From NCBI GenBank assembly GCA_026129905.1, contig JAHCHE010000007.1, positions 1 to 64,000 on the forward strand: DNA of 64,000 nucleotides. Direction: 5' to 3'. Made by a program: the position numbers and the translations under genes. Under the pieces are notes generated by a model, which searched no databases, was not told the DNA's origin, and saw nothing but the letters and a program-made list of their open reading frames with translations. Origin of the DNA: Bryobacteraceae bacterium (GTDB lineage: Bacteria; Acidobacteriota; Terriglobia; Bryobacterales; Bryobacteraceae). Below, piece by piece: positions 17,777-26,766 of the stretch (its first letter is position 1; every line of letters starts with the position of its first letter).

Positions 17777-20236
17777 ATGCCGAAGTCGATTGTCATCGAG
17801 CCGCGGAAGGCGTTTGCGCGCGCGGCCATTCATTTTTCGGACATCGACGTTAATACTTACGACAAAACGTTTGAAGACGAGCTGGCGACTTACTCGCGGG
17901 AGGACTTTCTCGACATCTATCGCGATATGCGCGTGATCCGCGAGTTCGAGCTGGCTCTGAACCAGATCAAACTGAAGGGCGCCTACAAAGACGTAACTTA
18001 CAACCATTTAGGACCGGCGCACTTATCCATCGGGCAGGAAGCGGCCGCTGTCGGCATGGCTTTCACGCTGACGCCGGAGGATCATATCTACGGCTCGCAC
18101 CGGAGCCACGGCGAGATTCTCGCGAAGGGACTCTCGGCGATCCGGTCGACGGACGGCCAAAGGCTGGTGGAGATCATGCGCGGCTACCTGGACGGCTCGA
18201 TCCTCCGGGCGGTGGAGAGCGGGCGCGAAGGAAGTGAGCGCGCGCTGGCGGAGAGGTTCCTCGTCTACGGAGCGTTCGCCGAGATCTTCGCGAGGGACAC
18301 CGGGTTCAACCGCGGCTGCGGCGGCTCGATGCACGCCTTCTTCACGCCGTTCGGGATCTATCCCAACAACGCGATTGTCGGCGGTTCGGGTTCGCTCGCG
18401 CCCGGCGCGGCGCTTTTCAAGCGGGTGAATCGGAAGCCCGGCATCGTGGTGGCCAACATCGGCGACGCCTCGTTCAGTTGCGGACCGGTGTGGGAAGGAA
18501 TCACCTTCGCCGCGATGGACCAGTACCGGAAGCTCTGGGATCCGTCGCTGGGCGGCGGGCTGCCGATCGTCTTCAACTGCATGAACAACCACTACGGCAT
18601 GGGCGGGCAGCCGTACGGGGAGACGATGGGTTGCGAGTTCATCGCGCGGGTCGGCGCGGGCGTCAATCCCGACCAGATGCACGCGGAACGGATCAACGGC
18701 TACGACCCGCTGGTGGTGATCGACGCCTTCCGGCGAAAGAAGCGAATACTGGCGCAGGGCGGGGGGCCGGTTCTGCTCGACACGGTGACGTACCGCATCA
18801 GCGGGCACTCGCCGTCGGACGCTTCCAGCTACCGGTCGAAGGAAGAGATCGAGCTGTGGGAGCAGGCAGACTCGATTGCCGCGTTCGGCCGGCGGCTCAC
18901 GGAAAACGGGGTGTGCGGCGCCGGAGCGCTGGACGAGATCCGAGCCGAGGTCGAAGACCTGGTGGTCGAGATGCTGCGGCGCGCGGCGGACCTGGAGATC
19001 TCGCCGCGCGTGCCCGTGCATTCGGAAGCCATCGGGACCTACATGTTCTCCAACCGGCGCGTGGAGCGGTTTGACGACCGCGAGCCGGAAGCGCTCCAGA
19101 CGCTGGCGGAGAACCCGCGCATCCAGCAGATCAAATCGAAACTGCGATACGGCGTGGAGAACGGCAAGCCGGCGCCGAAGATGAAGGTGTTCAACATCCG
19201 GGACGGCATCTTCGAAGCGCTGGTCCACCGCTTCCTGATCGACCCGACCATGGTCGCCTTCGGAGAAGAAAACCGCGACTGGGGCGGCGCCTTCGCGGTC
19301 TACCGCGGGCTGACGGAACTGCTGCCGTACCACCGGCTGTTCAACTCGCCGATCTCGGAAGCGGCGATCGCCGGCGCCGCGGTGGGATACGCGCTCGAGG
19401 GCGGCCGGGTTGTGGCCGAGTTGATGTACGCCGATTTCATGGGACGCGCCGGAGACGAGATTTTCAACCAATTGTCGAAGTGGCAGGGCATGTCGGGCGG
19501 CTTGGTCCACATGCCGGTGGTGCTGCGCATCTCGGTGGGCGCCAAGTACGGCGCGCAGCATTCGCAGGACTGGACCGCGCTGACGCACCACATCCCGGGC
19601 CTGAAAGTGGTCTACCCGGTGACGCCGTACGACGCCAAGGGGATGATGAACGCGGCGCTGGCCGGCACGGATCCGGTGGTCTTTTTCGAGAGCCAGAAGA
19701 TCTACGATTACGGCGAACTGTTCCACGAGGCGGGCGTCCCCGAGGGCTACTACGAAATCGACCTATCGGCGCCGTCGGTGAAACGGCGCGGCCGCGACCT
19801 GACCCTGATCACGTTCGGACCAACGCTCTACGCGGCGGTAGAGGCGGCGGACGAACTCCAGAGCCGCTTCGGGCTGAGCGCGGAGCTGATCGATCTGCGC
19901 ACGGCGAACCCGATCGACTACGACGCGATCGTGGAATCCGTAGAGAAGACGGGAAAGGTAGTGCTGGCGTGCGACGCGGTGGAGCGGGGCTCGGTGATGC
20001 AGACCGTCGCCGCCACCATCACGCAACTCTGTTTCGACTCGCTGGACGCCCCGCCGGTGGTGATCGGCGCGCGCAACTGGATCACGCCGGCGGCGGAACT
20101 CGAGGCGGCGTTCTTCCCGCAGAAGAGCTGGCTGATCGACGCCATTCACGAGCGCATTTTGCCGCTGAAGGGGCATGAGCCGGCGACCGCGCAGACGCTG
20201 GGAGAGCTGGCGCGGCGCAGCCGGCTGGGGATCTGA
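17777..20236 (+). CDS. Fused 2-oxoacid dehydrogenase E1 alpha/beta
   Basis: 819 residues from the ATG at 17777, chosen because GAGGAG lies 9 bases upstream. A TTG at 17741 is the longer alternative. The alpha half (about 25-400) carries the thiamine-diphosphate motif starting [13 protein letters not shown] and ending [11 protein letters not shown], with an insertion lengthening the usual spacing. It also has [11 protein letters not shown] and a phosphorylation-loop-like [15 protein letters not shown]. The beta half (about 445-800) has [14 protein letters not shown] with the cofactor Glu, then [15 protein letters not shown]. One polypeptide therefore supplies both E1 subunits of the complex with the E2 and E3 just upstream. 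Pyruvate, a branched-chain oxoacid or an unusual oxoacid are all possible substrates. Confidence 0.9.
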   Translation: MPKSIVIEPRKAFARAAIHFSDIDVNTYDKTFEDELATYSREDFLDIYRDMRVIREFELALNQIKLKGAYKDVTYNHLGPAHLSIGQEAAAVGMAFTLTPEDHIYGSHRSHGEILAKGLSAIRSTDGQRLVEIMRGYLDGSILRAVESGREGSERALAERFLVYGAFAEIFARDTGFNRGCGGSMHAFFTPFGIYPNNAIVGGSGSLAPGAALFKRVNRKPGIVVANIGDASFSCGPVWEGITFAAMDQYRKLWDPSLGGGLPIVFNCMNNHYGMGGQPYGETMGCEFIARVGAGVNPDQMHAERINGYDPLVVIDAFRRKKRILAQGGGPVLLDTVTYRISGHSPSDASSYRSKEEIELWEQADSIAAFGRRLTENGVCGAGALDEIRAEVEDLVVEMLRRAADLEISPRVPVHSEAIGTYMFSNRRVERFDDREPEALQTLAENPRIQQIKSKLRYGVENGKPAPKMKVFNIRDGIFEALVHRFLIDPTMVAFGEENRDWGGAFAVYRGLTELLPYHRLFNSPISEAAIAGAAVGYALEGGRVVAELMYADFMGRAGDEIFNQLSKWQGMSGGLVHMPVVLRISVGAKYGAQHSQDWTALTHHIPGLKVVYPVTPYDAKGMMNAALAGTDPVVFFESQKIYDYGELFHEAGVPEGYYEIDLSAPSVKRRGRDLTLITFGPTLYAAVEAADELQSRFGLSAELIDLRTANPIDYDAIVESVEKTGKVVLACDAVERGSVMQTVAATITQLCFDSLDAPPVVIGARNWITPAAELEAAFFPQKSWLIDAIHERILPLKGHEPATAQTLGELARRSRLGI

Positions 20237-20305
20237 AAACCGCGCTCCGTCGCAAGCGGTCGCGGGCTTGAGTTGCCCAGCTTGTTCCGCCAGAATGGAA
20301 GATCC

Positions 20306-21028
20306 ATGGCAACCTCCTTTTCTCCCACGCGGCAAGATGTGGAGCGATACCGGAGCTTGCGGGCCGTCAACATGGCCTTGAACCAACGAATCGTCAGAAC
20401 CATTCCGCCGCAAGCCTTCGACGACATCGGAGAGGCTCTCGGCATCCTCCACGACGGTTTTCTCGTCTTCGACAGCGAGGATATGACTAGCGTGATGATG
20501 GACTGCTGTCTTTACGATTGGTTTGAGAATGGCAAGAATCTGATCCAGCGATACGCAGAAACACACGCCGCGAAAGTGGGAACCGACGAGCGCTACCTGT
20601 TGCAGGCCAGTCTCCAGGCGAAATATCGCATCCTGTTGGTGCAGTCGACCGTGCCGGGCGCCGGCCTCTACTGCCAGGATGTCCTGAACGGCGGGGAGTT
20701 GTTCTTGATGGATCTGGCTTTCAGCCAAAGCTTTCCGGGCGGCAACGCGGCGCTGGCCACTCGGACGATTCCGCTGGGTGAGTACTCGATGACGGGCGGC
20801 GCCGCCTTGCCGATAAACGCCAAGACGAAGATTTTCGATCACCTGCGCCGGATCGAGGGTGCGCACTACAGTTGGCTCGAAGGTCCGGGCAGGACGGCGT
20901 TATCCATCGTACGCGCGTGTCTTGCCGCAGGGGCCGCCGACTACATCGTTTACGACAACTCCGCGGTGCGATCGAAAAAGTCTCGACGCGAGCCCCGCTG
21001 GATTCCCAAACGCCGCCGCCGCCGCTGA
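20306..21028 (+). CDS. Hypothetical protein, unrecognised family
   Basis: 240 residues from the ATG at 20306. A TTG at 20273 would add 11 residues. I do not recognise the family. The protein is soluble with mixed alpha/beta composition and has an aromatic, acidic region (LHDGFLVFDSEDMTSVMMDC) and YRILLVQSTVPGAGLYCQDV in the middle. The tail is very basic (SKKSRREPRWIPKRRRRR). There is no signal peptide. It begins 69 bases after the E1 stop on the same strand and could be cotranscribed, but nothing links it to the complex. The GC and codon pattern is slightly less extreme than the operon. It converges with the TIM-barrel gene, 35 bases apart. Confidence 0.65.
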   Translation: MATSFSPTRQDVERYRSLRAVNMALNQRIVRTIPPQAFDDIGEALGILHDGFLVFDSEDMTSVMMDCCLYDWFENGKNLIQRYAETHAAKVGTDERYLLQASLQAKYRILLVQSTVPGAGLYCQDVLNGGELFLMDLAFSQSFPGGNAALATRTIPLGEYSMTGGAALPINAKTKIFDHLRRIEGAHYSWLEGPGRTALSIVRACLAAGAADYIVYDNSAVRSKKSRREPRWIPKRRRRR

Positions 21029-21063
21029 CCGCGGAGGCTCAGCGAACGCGCAAAACTCCAAGG

Positions 21064-21915
21064 CTACACGTCGCACAGCGCCACGGCTTCTCGCAGCGAG
21101 GTCAGCGGATCGCGCGTCGGGATGAATTCGTGCGCGTAATAGCCGTCGAATTTCAGGTCCACGATAGCCTTTGAGATGGCTTTATAGTTCAATTCCTGCG
21201 TCTCGTCGATCTCGTGGCGGCCGGGATTGCCGCCTGTGTGGAAGTGCGCGATGTAGTCGATATTATCGCGAATGGTGCGAATCACGTCGCCTTCCATGAT
21301 CTGCATGTGGTAGATGTCGTACAGCAGTTTGAACCGCGGCGAGCCCACCCGCTTGCACAGTTCGACGCCCCAGGTCGTCTTGTCGCAATGATAGTCGGCG
21401 TGGTTCACCTTGCTGTTGAGCAGTTCCATGACGATGTTCACCCCGACGTCTTCGGCTTGCGCCTTGACGCGGTTCAGCAGGACGGCGCAATTCTCCCACG
21501 CTTCTTCGTCGGAAATCTTTCGGCGGTTGCCGGAAAAGCAGATCAGGTTCGGCACTTTATGTTTCTTCGCCAGCGGGACCAATCGGCGGATATTTGCTTC
21601 GATTTGCGCGTGGTTCGCTTTCACATTCAAGCCGTCCGGGATGGAGCAGATGCCGCCGCCCATGGCGCAGATCAGGCCGTATTTCTCCAACACCGGCCAC
21701 TCCTCGGCGGAAAGCAGGTCGATCGCCACGATGCCCATCTTCGCCGACTCCTCGCAAAGCTGGTCGAGCGTCAGGTCCTTGTAGCACCATTTGCAGACCG
21801 ACTGGTTCAGGCGCGCATTTTTCACGACCTTGCCGGTGGACGCGGAAAGAACGCCCGCTCCGGCGGCCGCCATCAGGCCGCGCCGGGAAAACCTGGCTCC
21901 GCATGCGGATCTCAT
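21064..21915 (-). CDS. Tat-exported TIM-barrel protein, hydroxypyruvate isomerase-like
   Basis: 283 residues. The N-terminus FSRRGLMAAAGAGVLSA is a twin-arginine signal, so the folded enzyme goes to the periplasm. The rest is an AP-endonuclease-2-type barrel of the sugar isomerase/epimerase family. Likely metal ligands are Glu in IVMELLNSKVNH, Asp in KLLYDIYHMQI, His in IAHFHTGGNPGRHE and Glu in YAHEFIPTRDP. The GGNPGR motif and general pattern match hydroxypyruvate isomerase (Hyi)-like proteins, but exported acidobacterial members have no assigned substrate. It points toward the unrecognised 20306-21028 gene. It carries its own start, with a GGAGG-like site before the ATG. Confidence 0.85.
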   Translation of the reverse strand: MRSACGARFSRRGLMAAAGAGVLSASTGKVVKNARLNQSVCKWCYKDLTLDQLCEESAKMGIVAIDLLSAEEWPVLEKYGLICAMGGGICSIPDGLNVKANHAQIEANIRRLVPLAKKHKVPNLICFSGNRRKISDEEAWENCAVLLNRVKAQAEDVGVNIVMELLNSKVNHADYHCDKTTWGVELCKRVGSPRFKLLYDIYHMQIMEGDVIRTIRDNIDYIAHFHTGGNPGRHEIDETQELNYKAISKAIVDLKFDGYYAHEFIPTRDPLTSLREAVALCDV

Positions 21916-21977
21916 GATCTCAGCACCTCCCTCGATGCAGGCAATGCTGCTATTAAAGCACGGATAGATCCCCGCCG

Positions 21978-22706
21978 TTACCGGTAATAACCCCGAAGCT
22001 GGTTCCAGCGGACGCGCAACAGGTCGAGAAACATGTCCAGGCTATCCCGGAACATGCTGACCTTGGTGCCTTCCACGTGGTCCCACCGCACCGGCGCCTC
22101 CACGACGCAGAAGCCCAGCTTTCGCGCCAGGAACAACGCCTCGACATCGAAGCCGAACCGGTCGAGCCTCGCCTTCTTGAACACTGCCTTGGCGGCCTCG
22201 GAGCTAAAGAGCTTAAAACCGCATTGGGTGTCCCAGAACGGCAGGCCGGTCAGCAGCCGCACGGCGAGATTGAAAACGCGGCCCGCCTGCTCGCGGAACA
22301 CGGACTGGTGGACTCCGATCAGCGAGCGGTCCAGGGCGCGCGAGCCGATCGCCACGTCGGCGCCCTGGCGGCGCACCGCTTCCATCAGCTTCGCCAGCTC
22401 TTCGATCGGCGCGGACAGATCGGCGTCGGTGAACAACACCCAGTCGCCTTTCGCATTCAGCATGCCTTGGCGCACAGAGTACCCCTTACCGCGATTTCCC
22501 GGATTGGAAAGCAGGCGGATTTCCGGGCGCCGCTCCCGCCACTCGGCTACCACTGCCGCCGTGCCGTCTGTGGACCCATCGTCCACCACCAGCGCCTCGA
22601 TCGCCGTCCACTCGCCCTGCCGGAGGTATTGCAGGATAGAATCGAGCGTCGAGGGAAGCCGCTGCTGTTCGTTGAAGGCGGGAATGACTATCGAGAGGCT
22701 CGCCAA
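21978..22706 (-). CDS. GT2 glycosyltransferase, dolichyl-phosphate-glucose synthase-like
   Basis: About 242 residues if translation starts at the TTG at 22706. The open frame extends to 22811, but the extra part overlaps the divergent gene and has no family match. It has the GT-A nucleotide-sugar motifs: LSIVIPAFNEQQRLP, the VVDDGSTDGT loop, FTDADLSAPIEE (DxD) and IGSRALDRS, and ends with WDHVEGTKVSMFRDSLDMF. It is of the polyprenyl-phosphate glycosyltransferase type that loads a sugar on undecaprenyl phosphate. The GT39-like membrane protein encoded divergently next door could use that lipid-linked sugar. A TATAAT sits 7 bases before the TTG. Confidence 0.85.
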   Translation of the reverse strand: MASLSIVIPAFNEQQRLPSTLDSILQYLRQGEWTAIEALVVDDGSTDGTAAVVAEWRERRPEIRLLSNPGNRGKGYSVRQGMLNAKGDWVLFTDADLSAPIEELAKLMEAVRRQGADVAIGSRALDRSLIGVHQSVFREQAGRVFNLAVRLLTGLPFWDTQCGFKLFSSEAAKAVFKKARLDRFGFDVEALFLARKLGFCVVEAPVRWDHVEGTKVSMFRDSLDMFLDLLRVRWNQLRGYYR

Positions 22707-22713
22707 AACGACA

Positions 22714-22719
22714 ATTATA
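22714..22719 (-). promoter_or_regulatory. TATAAT -10 box of a probably leaderless GT2 transcript
   Basis: On the minus strand TATAAT occupies 22719-22714. The predicted start of transcription, about 7 bases on, falls at or next to the TTG at 22706, and no ribosome-binding sequence precedes that codon. No good -35 was found. Confidence 0.4.
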
Positions 22720-22755
22720 TGACCGCCGCCGTTCCGCCGTGGTATTCTTTCGCGT

Positions 22756-24441
22756 GTGCAGGCCGTCCGTGCGCCAGCCAGGCTGGCATGGCTGCTGTTC
22801 ACGGTACTCACGCTGGCCGGCGTGGCGCGGATCGTGGCCTCCTATCCTCACAACAGCGTTACCGCCGATGAACGCTCCCACCTCTCCGCTGGCATGGAGT
22901 GGTGGATGCAGGGGACCTACCGATACGAACCGCAGCATCCGCCCCTGGCACGCATCGCGGCCGCGGCCGGTCCTTACCTAGCCGGCTACACGAACTTTCA
23001 GCCTGAGGGCTTCTGGGTGGACGGACACAAGATCCTGTTCGAACAGGGCGATTTCCGGCGTGTTCTGACGCTTGCCCGTCTGGGCGCCCTGCCGTTTTTC
23101 ATCGCCGGATGCCTGGTGGTTTTCCTCTGGACCCGCGAGATCCTCGGACCCGCCGCCGCCGTACTGGGGACGTTCCTGTACTCGACGGCGCCGCCCGCCC
23201 TGGCGCATGGGGGACTGGCCACCACCGACATGGCCGCCGGCAGTCTCATCCCAGCCGCCGTCTTCACGTGCTGGCGCGCGTTTCGTTCGTCCTCGCCGGT
23301 GCGATGGGCGTTGTTCGGAGCCGTGGCTGGGCTGGCGCTGCTCGCCAAGTTCACCGGGCTTCTCTACTTAGGAGTTTGCCTGCCGGCGATCGGCGTCGCG
23401 GCATTGCTTGCGGACGGCAGGCTAGGTCCGGCGCGGAAGCGGCTTCGCGCCATCTCACGGGGACTGCTGGTGGGCGGCTTGACGGCTTGCCTGGTGGTTT
23501 GGGCGGGGTTCCGGTTCTCCTTCGGGCCCCTTTCCCATGATCCCGCCCGCTCCTACCCCGCCATCGACCGCGTCGTCGGGGAACGGGGATTTCTCCACGA
23601 TACTGCTTATCGCTTCGCTCGCGTGCCCGTACCGGCGCCCGAGTTCGCGGTGGGCGTCCGTGACGTGATGGCCCATGCGGACCGGGGGCACGCGGCGTAC
23701 CTGCTGGGGCGGGTCAGTCCGCGCGGGTGGTGGTATTTCTTCCCGGTCGCGCTTGCCGTCAAGACGCCGCTGGCCAGCCTGCTCCTGTTCCTCGTCGGCG
23801 CGTCCGCCGCGCTTTTCCTCCTCCGCCGGCGTCAATTCTCCCCTGCGTTGGTCCCGCTTGGAGCGGCGGCGCTCACCGTGCTGGCGGCCATGCCGGGCTC
23901 GATCAACATCGGCGTTCGCCACGTTTTGCCGGTATACGTTTACGGATCGATCGTCGCCGCCGCCGGCGGACTCTGGCTCGCCCGCTCGTCCCGGCGGCGG
24001 TGGCTGGGACCGGCGGCGCTCGTCCTGCTGCTGCCATGGCAGGGCGCCGCCTCGGCGGCTTCGCACCCGTACCCGCTGACGTATTTCAATGAACTCGCTC
24101 TGCTGACCGACGATCCCATCCTGGTGGACAGCGACCGCGACTGGGGGCAGTACGTCTACCAGCTTCAGCGCTACGCCCTGTCTCGCGGTATCGATGAATT
24201 GCGCGTGGCGCTGCTGGGATTCAAGGAGCGCGACTGCGACGTGTACCGCCCGCCGCGATTCCGCATGCTCCGCCCGGACGAGCGCCCGGCCGGCTGGCTC
24301 GCGGTCAGCATGCACCGCTACTACGTGGTGCAAGGTTACCAGTGGCTTCACGCCTACAGGCCGGTGGATACCGTCGGCAACGCCGTGTATCTCTTTCATT
24401 TGGAAGAGAAGAAGTCGGCGGGCGTTGCTAAATCCCCCTAA
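22756..24441 (+). CDS. GT39-like polytopic glycosyltransferase
   Basis: 561 residues with about ten or eleven membrane segments. The first luminal loop has TADERSHLSAGMEWW followed by QHPPLARI, the acidic-plus-HPP pattern of ArnT/PMT-type enzymes that take sugar from a polyprenyl phosphate. Later helices include FFIAGCLVVFLWTREILG and GLALLAKFTGLLYLGV. The C-terminal soluble part has LVDSDRDWGQYVYQLQRY, a recurrent motif of this acidobacterial group. It probably decorates a protein or glycan on the outer face of the inner membrane. The start is a GTG, and the gene is divergent from GT2 with only 49 bases between starts, so both may share a regulatory region. Confidence 0.82.
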   Translation: MQAVRAPARLAWLLFTVLTLAGVARIVASYPHNSVTADERSHLSAGMEWWMQGTYRYEPQHPPLARIAAAAGPYLAGYTNFQPEGFWVDGHKILFEQGDFRRVLTLARLGALPFFIAGCLVVFLWTREILGPAAAVLGTFLYSTAPPALAHGGLATTDMAAGSLIPAAVFTCWRAFRSSSPVRWALFGAVAGLALLAKFTGLLYLGVCLPAIGVAALLADGRLGPARKRLRAISRGLLVGGLTACLVVWAGFRFSFGPLSHDPARSYPAIDRVVGERGFLHDTAYRFARVPVPAPEFAVGVRDVMAHADRGHAAYLLGRVSPRGWWYFFPVALAVKTPLASLLLFLVGASAALFLLRRRQFSPALVPLGAAALTVLAAMPGSINIGVRHVLPVYVYGSIVAAAGGLWLARSSRRRWLGPAALVLLLPWQGAASAASHPYPLTYFNELALLTDDPILVDSDRDWGQYVYQLQRYALSRGIDELRVALLGFKERDCDVYRPPRFRMLRPDERPAGWLAVSMHRYYVVQGYQWLHAYRPVDTVGNAVYLFHLEEKKSAGVAKSP

Positions 24442-24453
24442 TTTCGATATAGT
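24425..24453 (+). promoter_or_regulatory. Candidate promoter for the sulfite/nitrite reductase operon
   Basis: TTGCTA (24425-24430) and TATAGT (24448-24453) are 17 bases apart. Transcription would begin near 24460, giving a leader of about 40 bases before the ATG at 24501. The -35 overlaps the end of the preceding gene. Confidence 0.5.
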
Positions 24454-24500
24454 TTTAGGTATACGTTTGCACCCCCTGCAACCTGAATGGGGACACGTCT

Positions 24501-26765
24501 ATGAAGGCAAGCAATCAACTCTGGAAAGCCAGACTGGAAGACCGGTTGTCGGCCGGGCTTGGCGCCGAAATCGACGTCTTCGAGCACGAACTCGCCCTCC
24601 GCCGGCAAGGCAAAATCGACGAACGCGTGTTCGCCGAGACGCGCCTGCGGCGCGGCGTGTACGGCCAGCGCTACGACAATGGCCAGCGCCACGACGGGCG
24701 CGCCGCGCAGGTCCTGGCGTACCCCGAGCGGAAGCCCACCAAGGGCCCGCACACGCTCTGGGACGCCCCGGGCATGCAGCGGATCAAGATTCCCTTCGGT
24801 GGCTTGGACGCCGCGCAACTGGAAACCGTCGCGGACCTTTCGGAAGAGTACTCCGACGGCATCGCTCACGTAACGACGCGGCAGGATTTCCAGCTTCACT
24901 ACGTCCACATCGACGACACTCCGGCGCTCATGCGGCGGCTGGCCGCGGCCGGCATAACGACGCGCGAAGCCTGCGGCAATTCAATCCGCAACGTCACGGC
25001 CTGCCCGCTGGCCGGCGTCTGCCGCGACCAGACCTTCGACGTCACGGCGTACGCCAAGATGACGGCCTACTATCTCCTGGGCCACCCCGAGTGCCAGGAC
25101 TTCGGCCGGAAGTTCAAGATCGCGTTCTCCGGGTGCAAGACGAATCCGTGCGCTCTGGTGCGCATGCACGACCTGGGGGCCATCGCCGCCACGCGCGAGG
25201 TCGACGGCGAGGTCCGGCGCGGCTTCGAGATCTACGTCGGCGGCGGGCTTGGCACGGTACCCTACCAGGCGCAGCTTTTCACGGATTTCCTCCCGGTGGA
25301 AGAGCTGCTTCCGCTCTGCATCGCCATCGCGCGGGTCTATTCGCGGCTAGGCGAAAAGAAGAACCGGAACACGGCGCGCATAAAGTTTCTGGTAAACAGA
25401 CTCGGTCTCGAGGAGTTCCGAAGGCTGGTCTTCGAGGAGCGCGCGGCGCTTTCGGACGACCCCAAGTGGGCGGAAGCCCTGGGCGGGCTCGCGGAATACG
25501 ACGAGGGACCCAGCCGTCCGGCGGGCCTGCTGGAAATCGGCCCCGCTCAATCGGAAGAATTCCGCGCGTGGCGGGCCAGGAACGTGTACCAGCAGCGGCA
25601 GGCCGGCTACGCTACTGTCACTATCGCACTGCCGCTCGGCGATATCACCGCGGCGCAGTTGCGGGTAGTGGCGGACGTGGCGCGCCAGTACACGCGCGAG
25701 ACCATCCGAACCACGGTGGAGCAGAACCTGGTGTTGCGCTGGCTCAGCGAAGCGGACCTGCCCGCCGTCTATTCGGCGTTTCAGTCGGCCGGGCTGGCCG
25801 AGCCGCTCGCCGGCACGATTGTCGATATCGCAGCTTGCCCCGGGACCGACACCTGCAAGCTGGGCATCGCCTCTTCGCGAGGCCTGGCAGCGGAACTTCG
25901 CACGCGGTTGCTCGAGCGCGGGATGGAGCGCGACGAGGCGATCGGGGGGCTGCGCATCAAAATCAGCGGCTGCTTCAACTCCTGCGGCCAGCATCACGTG
26001 GCGGATATCGGTTTCTACGGCGTCAGCCGCAACAAGAACGGCTACACCGTTCCGCACTTCCAGGTCCTGCTTGGCGGGCAGTGGGACGAGAACGCCGGGG
26101 CGTACGGGCTGGCTATCGGAGCGGTGCCGTCCAAGCGCATTCCGGAGGCTCTGGAGCGGATCACGGGCCGGTACGTGGCCGAGCGGCGCGGCAACGAGCG
26201 GTTCCAGGAGTTCATCAAGCGCATCGGCAAGGCCGAGTGCAAGCGGATGATCGAGGATTTCGCCGCCGTCCCGCCCCACGACCAGGACGCGTCGTTCTAC
26301 ACCGACTGGTCCGACGCCCGAGAGTTCACCGTCGGCGACATCGGCGTAGGCGAGTGCGCCGGCGAAGTGGTTTCCCCGGTGGACTTCCAGCTCGCGGCCT
26401 GCGAGCGCGAGGCGTTCGAGGCCCAGTTGCAGCTTGAAGCGGGCCAGGTCCAGGAAGCGGCCCAGACGGCCTATCAGTCGATGATGCACGGCGCGCAGGC
26501 GCTGTTGCGGCTCCGGCTCGGCGCGCCGCCTGAAGACGCCGAACGCGTAGCCGCGGAATTCCGGACGCATTTCTACGACACGCAGCTTTTCTTCGACCCG
26601 TTTGCCCAGGGAAAATTCGCGCAATACTATTTCATGGCGCACGAGCGCAACGGCGCGGCGGTAGACGAGGACGCGGCCCGGCGCCGCATTGAAGAAGCGC
26701 AATTGTTTCTGGAGGCCGCGCACAGTTGCTACGGCCGCATCATGACCGCGCAAAGAACGTTCTAA
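24501..26765 (+). CDS. Siroheme nitrite/sulfite reductase with C-terminal helical extension
   Basis: 754 residues, about 150 longer than NirA/CysI-type enzymes. Two ferredoxin-like plus siroheme half-domains are present. The C-terminal half has the full siroheme-[4Fe-4S] ligand set, C446/C452 (ACPGTDTCKLG) and C491/C495 (GCFNSCGQHH). The N-terminal half also has C168/C174 (ACPLAGVCRD) and C212/C217 (GCKTNPCAL), a near-copy of the set. Residues about 625-754 form a separate, all-helical, HEPN-like extension rich in Ala and Glu. It should catalyse six-electron reduction of sulfite to sulfide or nitrite to ammonia in the cytoplasm, and sequence alone does not decide which. No other sulfate or nitrate assimilation gene is nearby. 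The next gene begins one base after the stop. Confidence 0.88.
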   Translation: MKASNQLWKARLEDRLSAGLGAEIDVFEHELALRRQGKIDERVFAETRLRRGVYGQRYDNGQRHDGRAAQVLAYPERKPTKGPHTLWDAPGMQRIKIPFGGLDAAQLETVADLSEEYSDGIAHVTTRQDFQLHYVHIDDTPALMRRLAAAGITTREACGNSIRNVTACPLAGVCRDQTFDVTAYAKMTAYYLLGHPECQDFGRKFKIAFSGCKTNPCALVRMHDLGAIAATREVDGEVRRGFEIYVGGGLGTVPYQAQLFTDFLPVEELLPLCIAIARVYSRLGEKKNRNTARIKFLVNRLGLEEFRRLVFEERAALSDDPKWAEALGGLAEYDEGPSRPAGLLEIGPAQSEEFRAWRARNVYQQRQAGYATVTIALPLGDITAAQLRVVADVARQYTRETIRTTVEQNLVLRWLSEADLPAVYSAFQSAGLAEPLAGTIVDIAACPGTDTCKLGIASSRGLAAELRTRLLERGMERDEAIGGLRIKISGCFNSCGQHHVADIGFYGVSRNKNGYTVPHFQVLLGGQWDENAGAYGLAIGAVPSKRIPEALERITGRYVAERRGNERFQEFIKRIGKAECKRMIEDFAAVPPHDQDASFYTDWSDAREFTVGDIGVGECAGEVVSPVDFQLAACEREAFEAQLQLEAGQVQEAAQTAYQSMMHGAQALLRLRLGAPPEDAERVAAEFRTHFYDTQLFFDPFAQGKFAQYYFMAHERNGAAVDEDAARRRIEEAQLFLEAAHSCYGRIMTAQRTF

Positions 26766-26766
26766 G

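Noticed and set aside
18023-19726. 567-codon minus-strand frame inside the fused E1 gene
   Set aside because: Antisense shadow. The E1 coding evidence on the plus strand is unambiguous.
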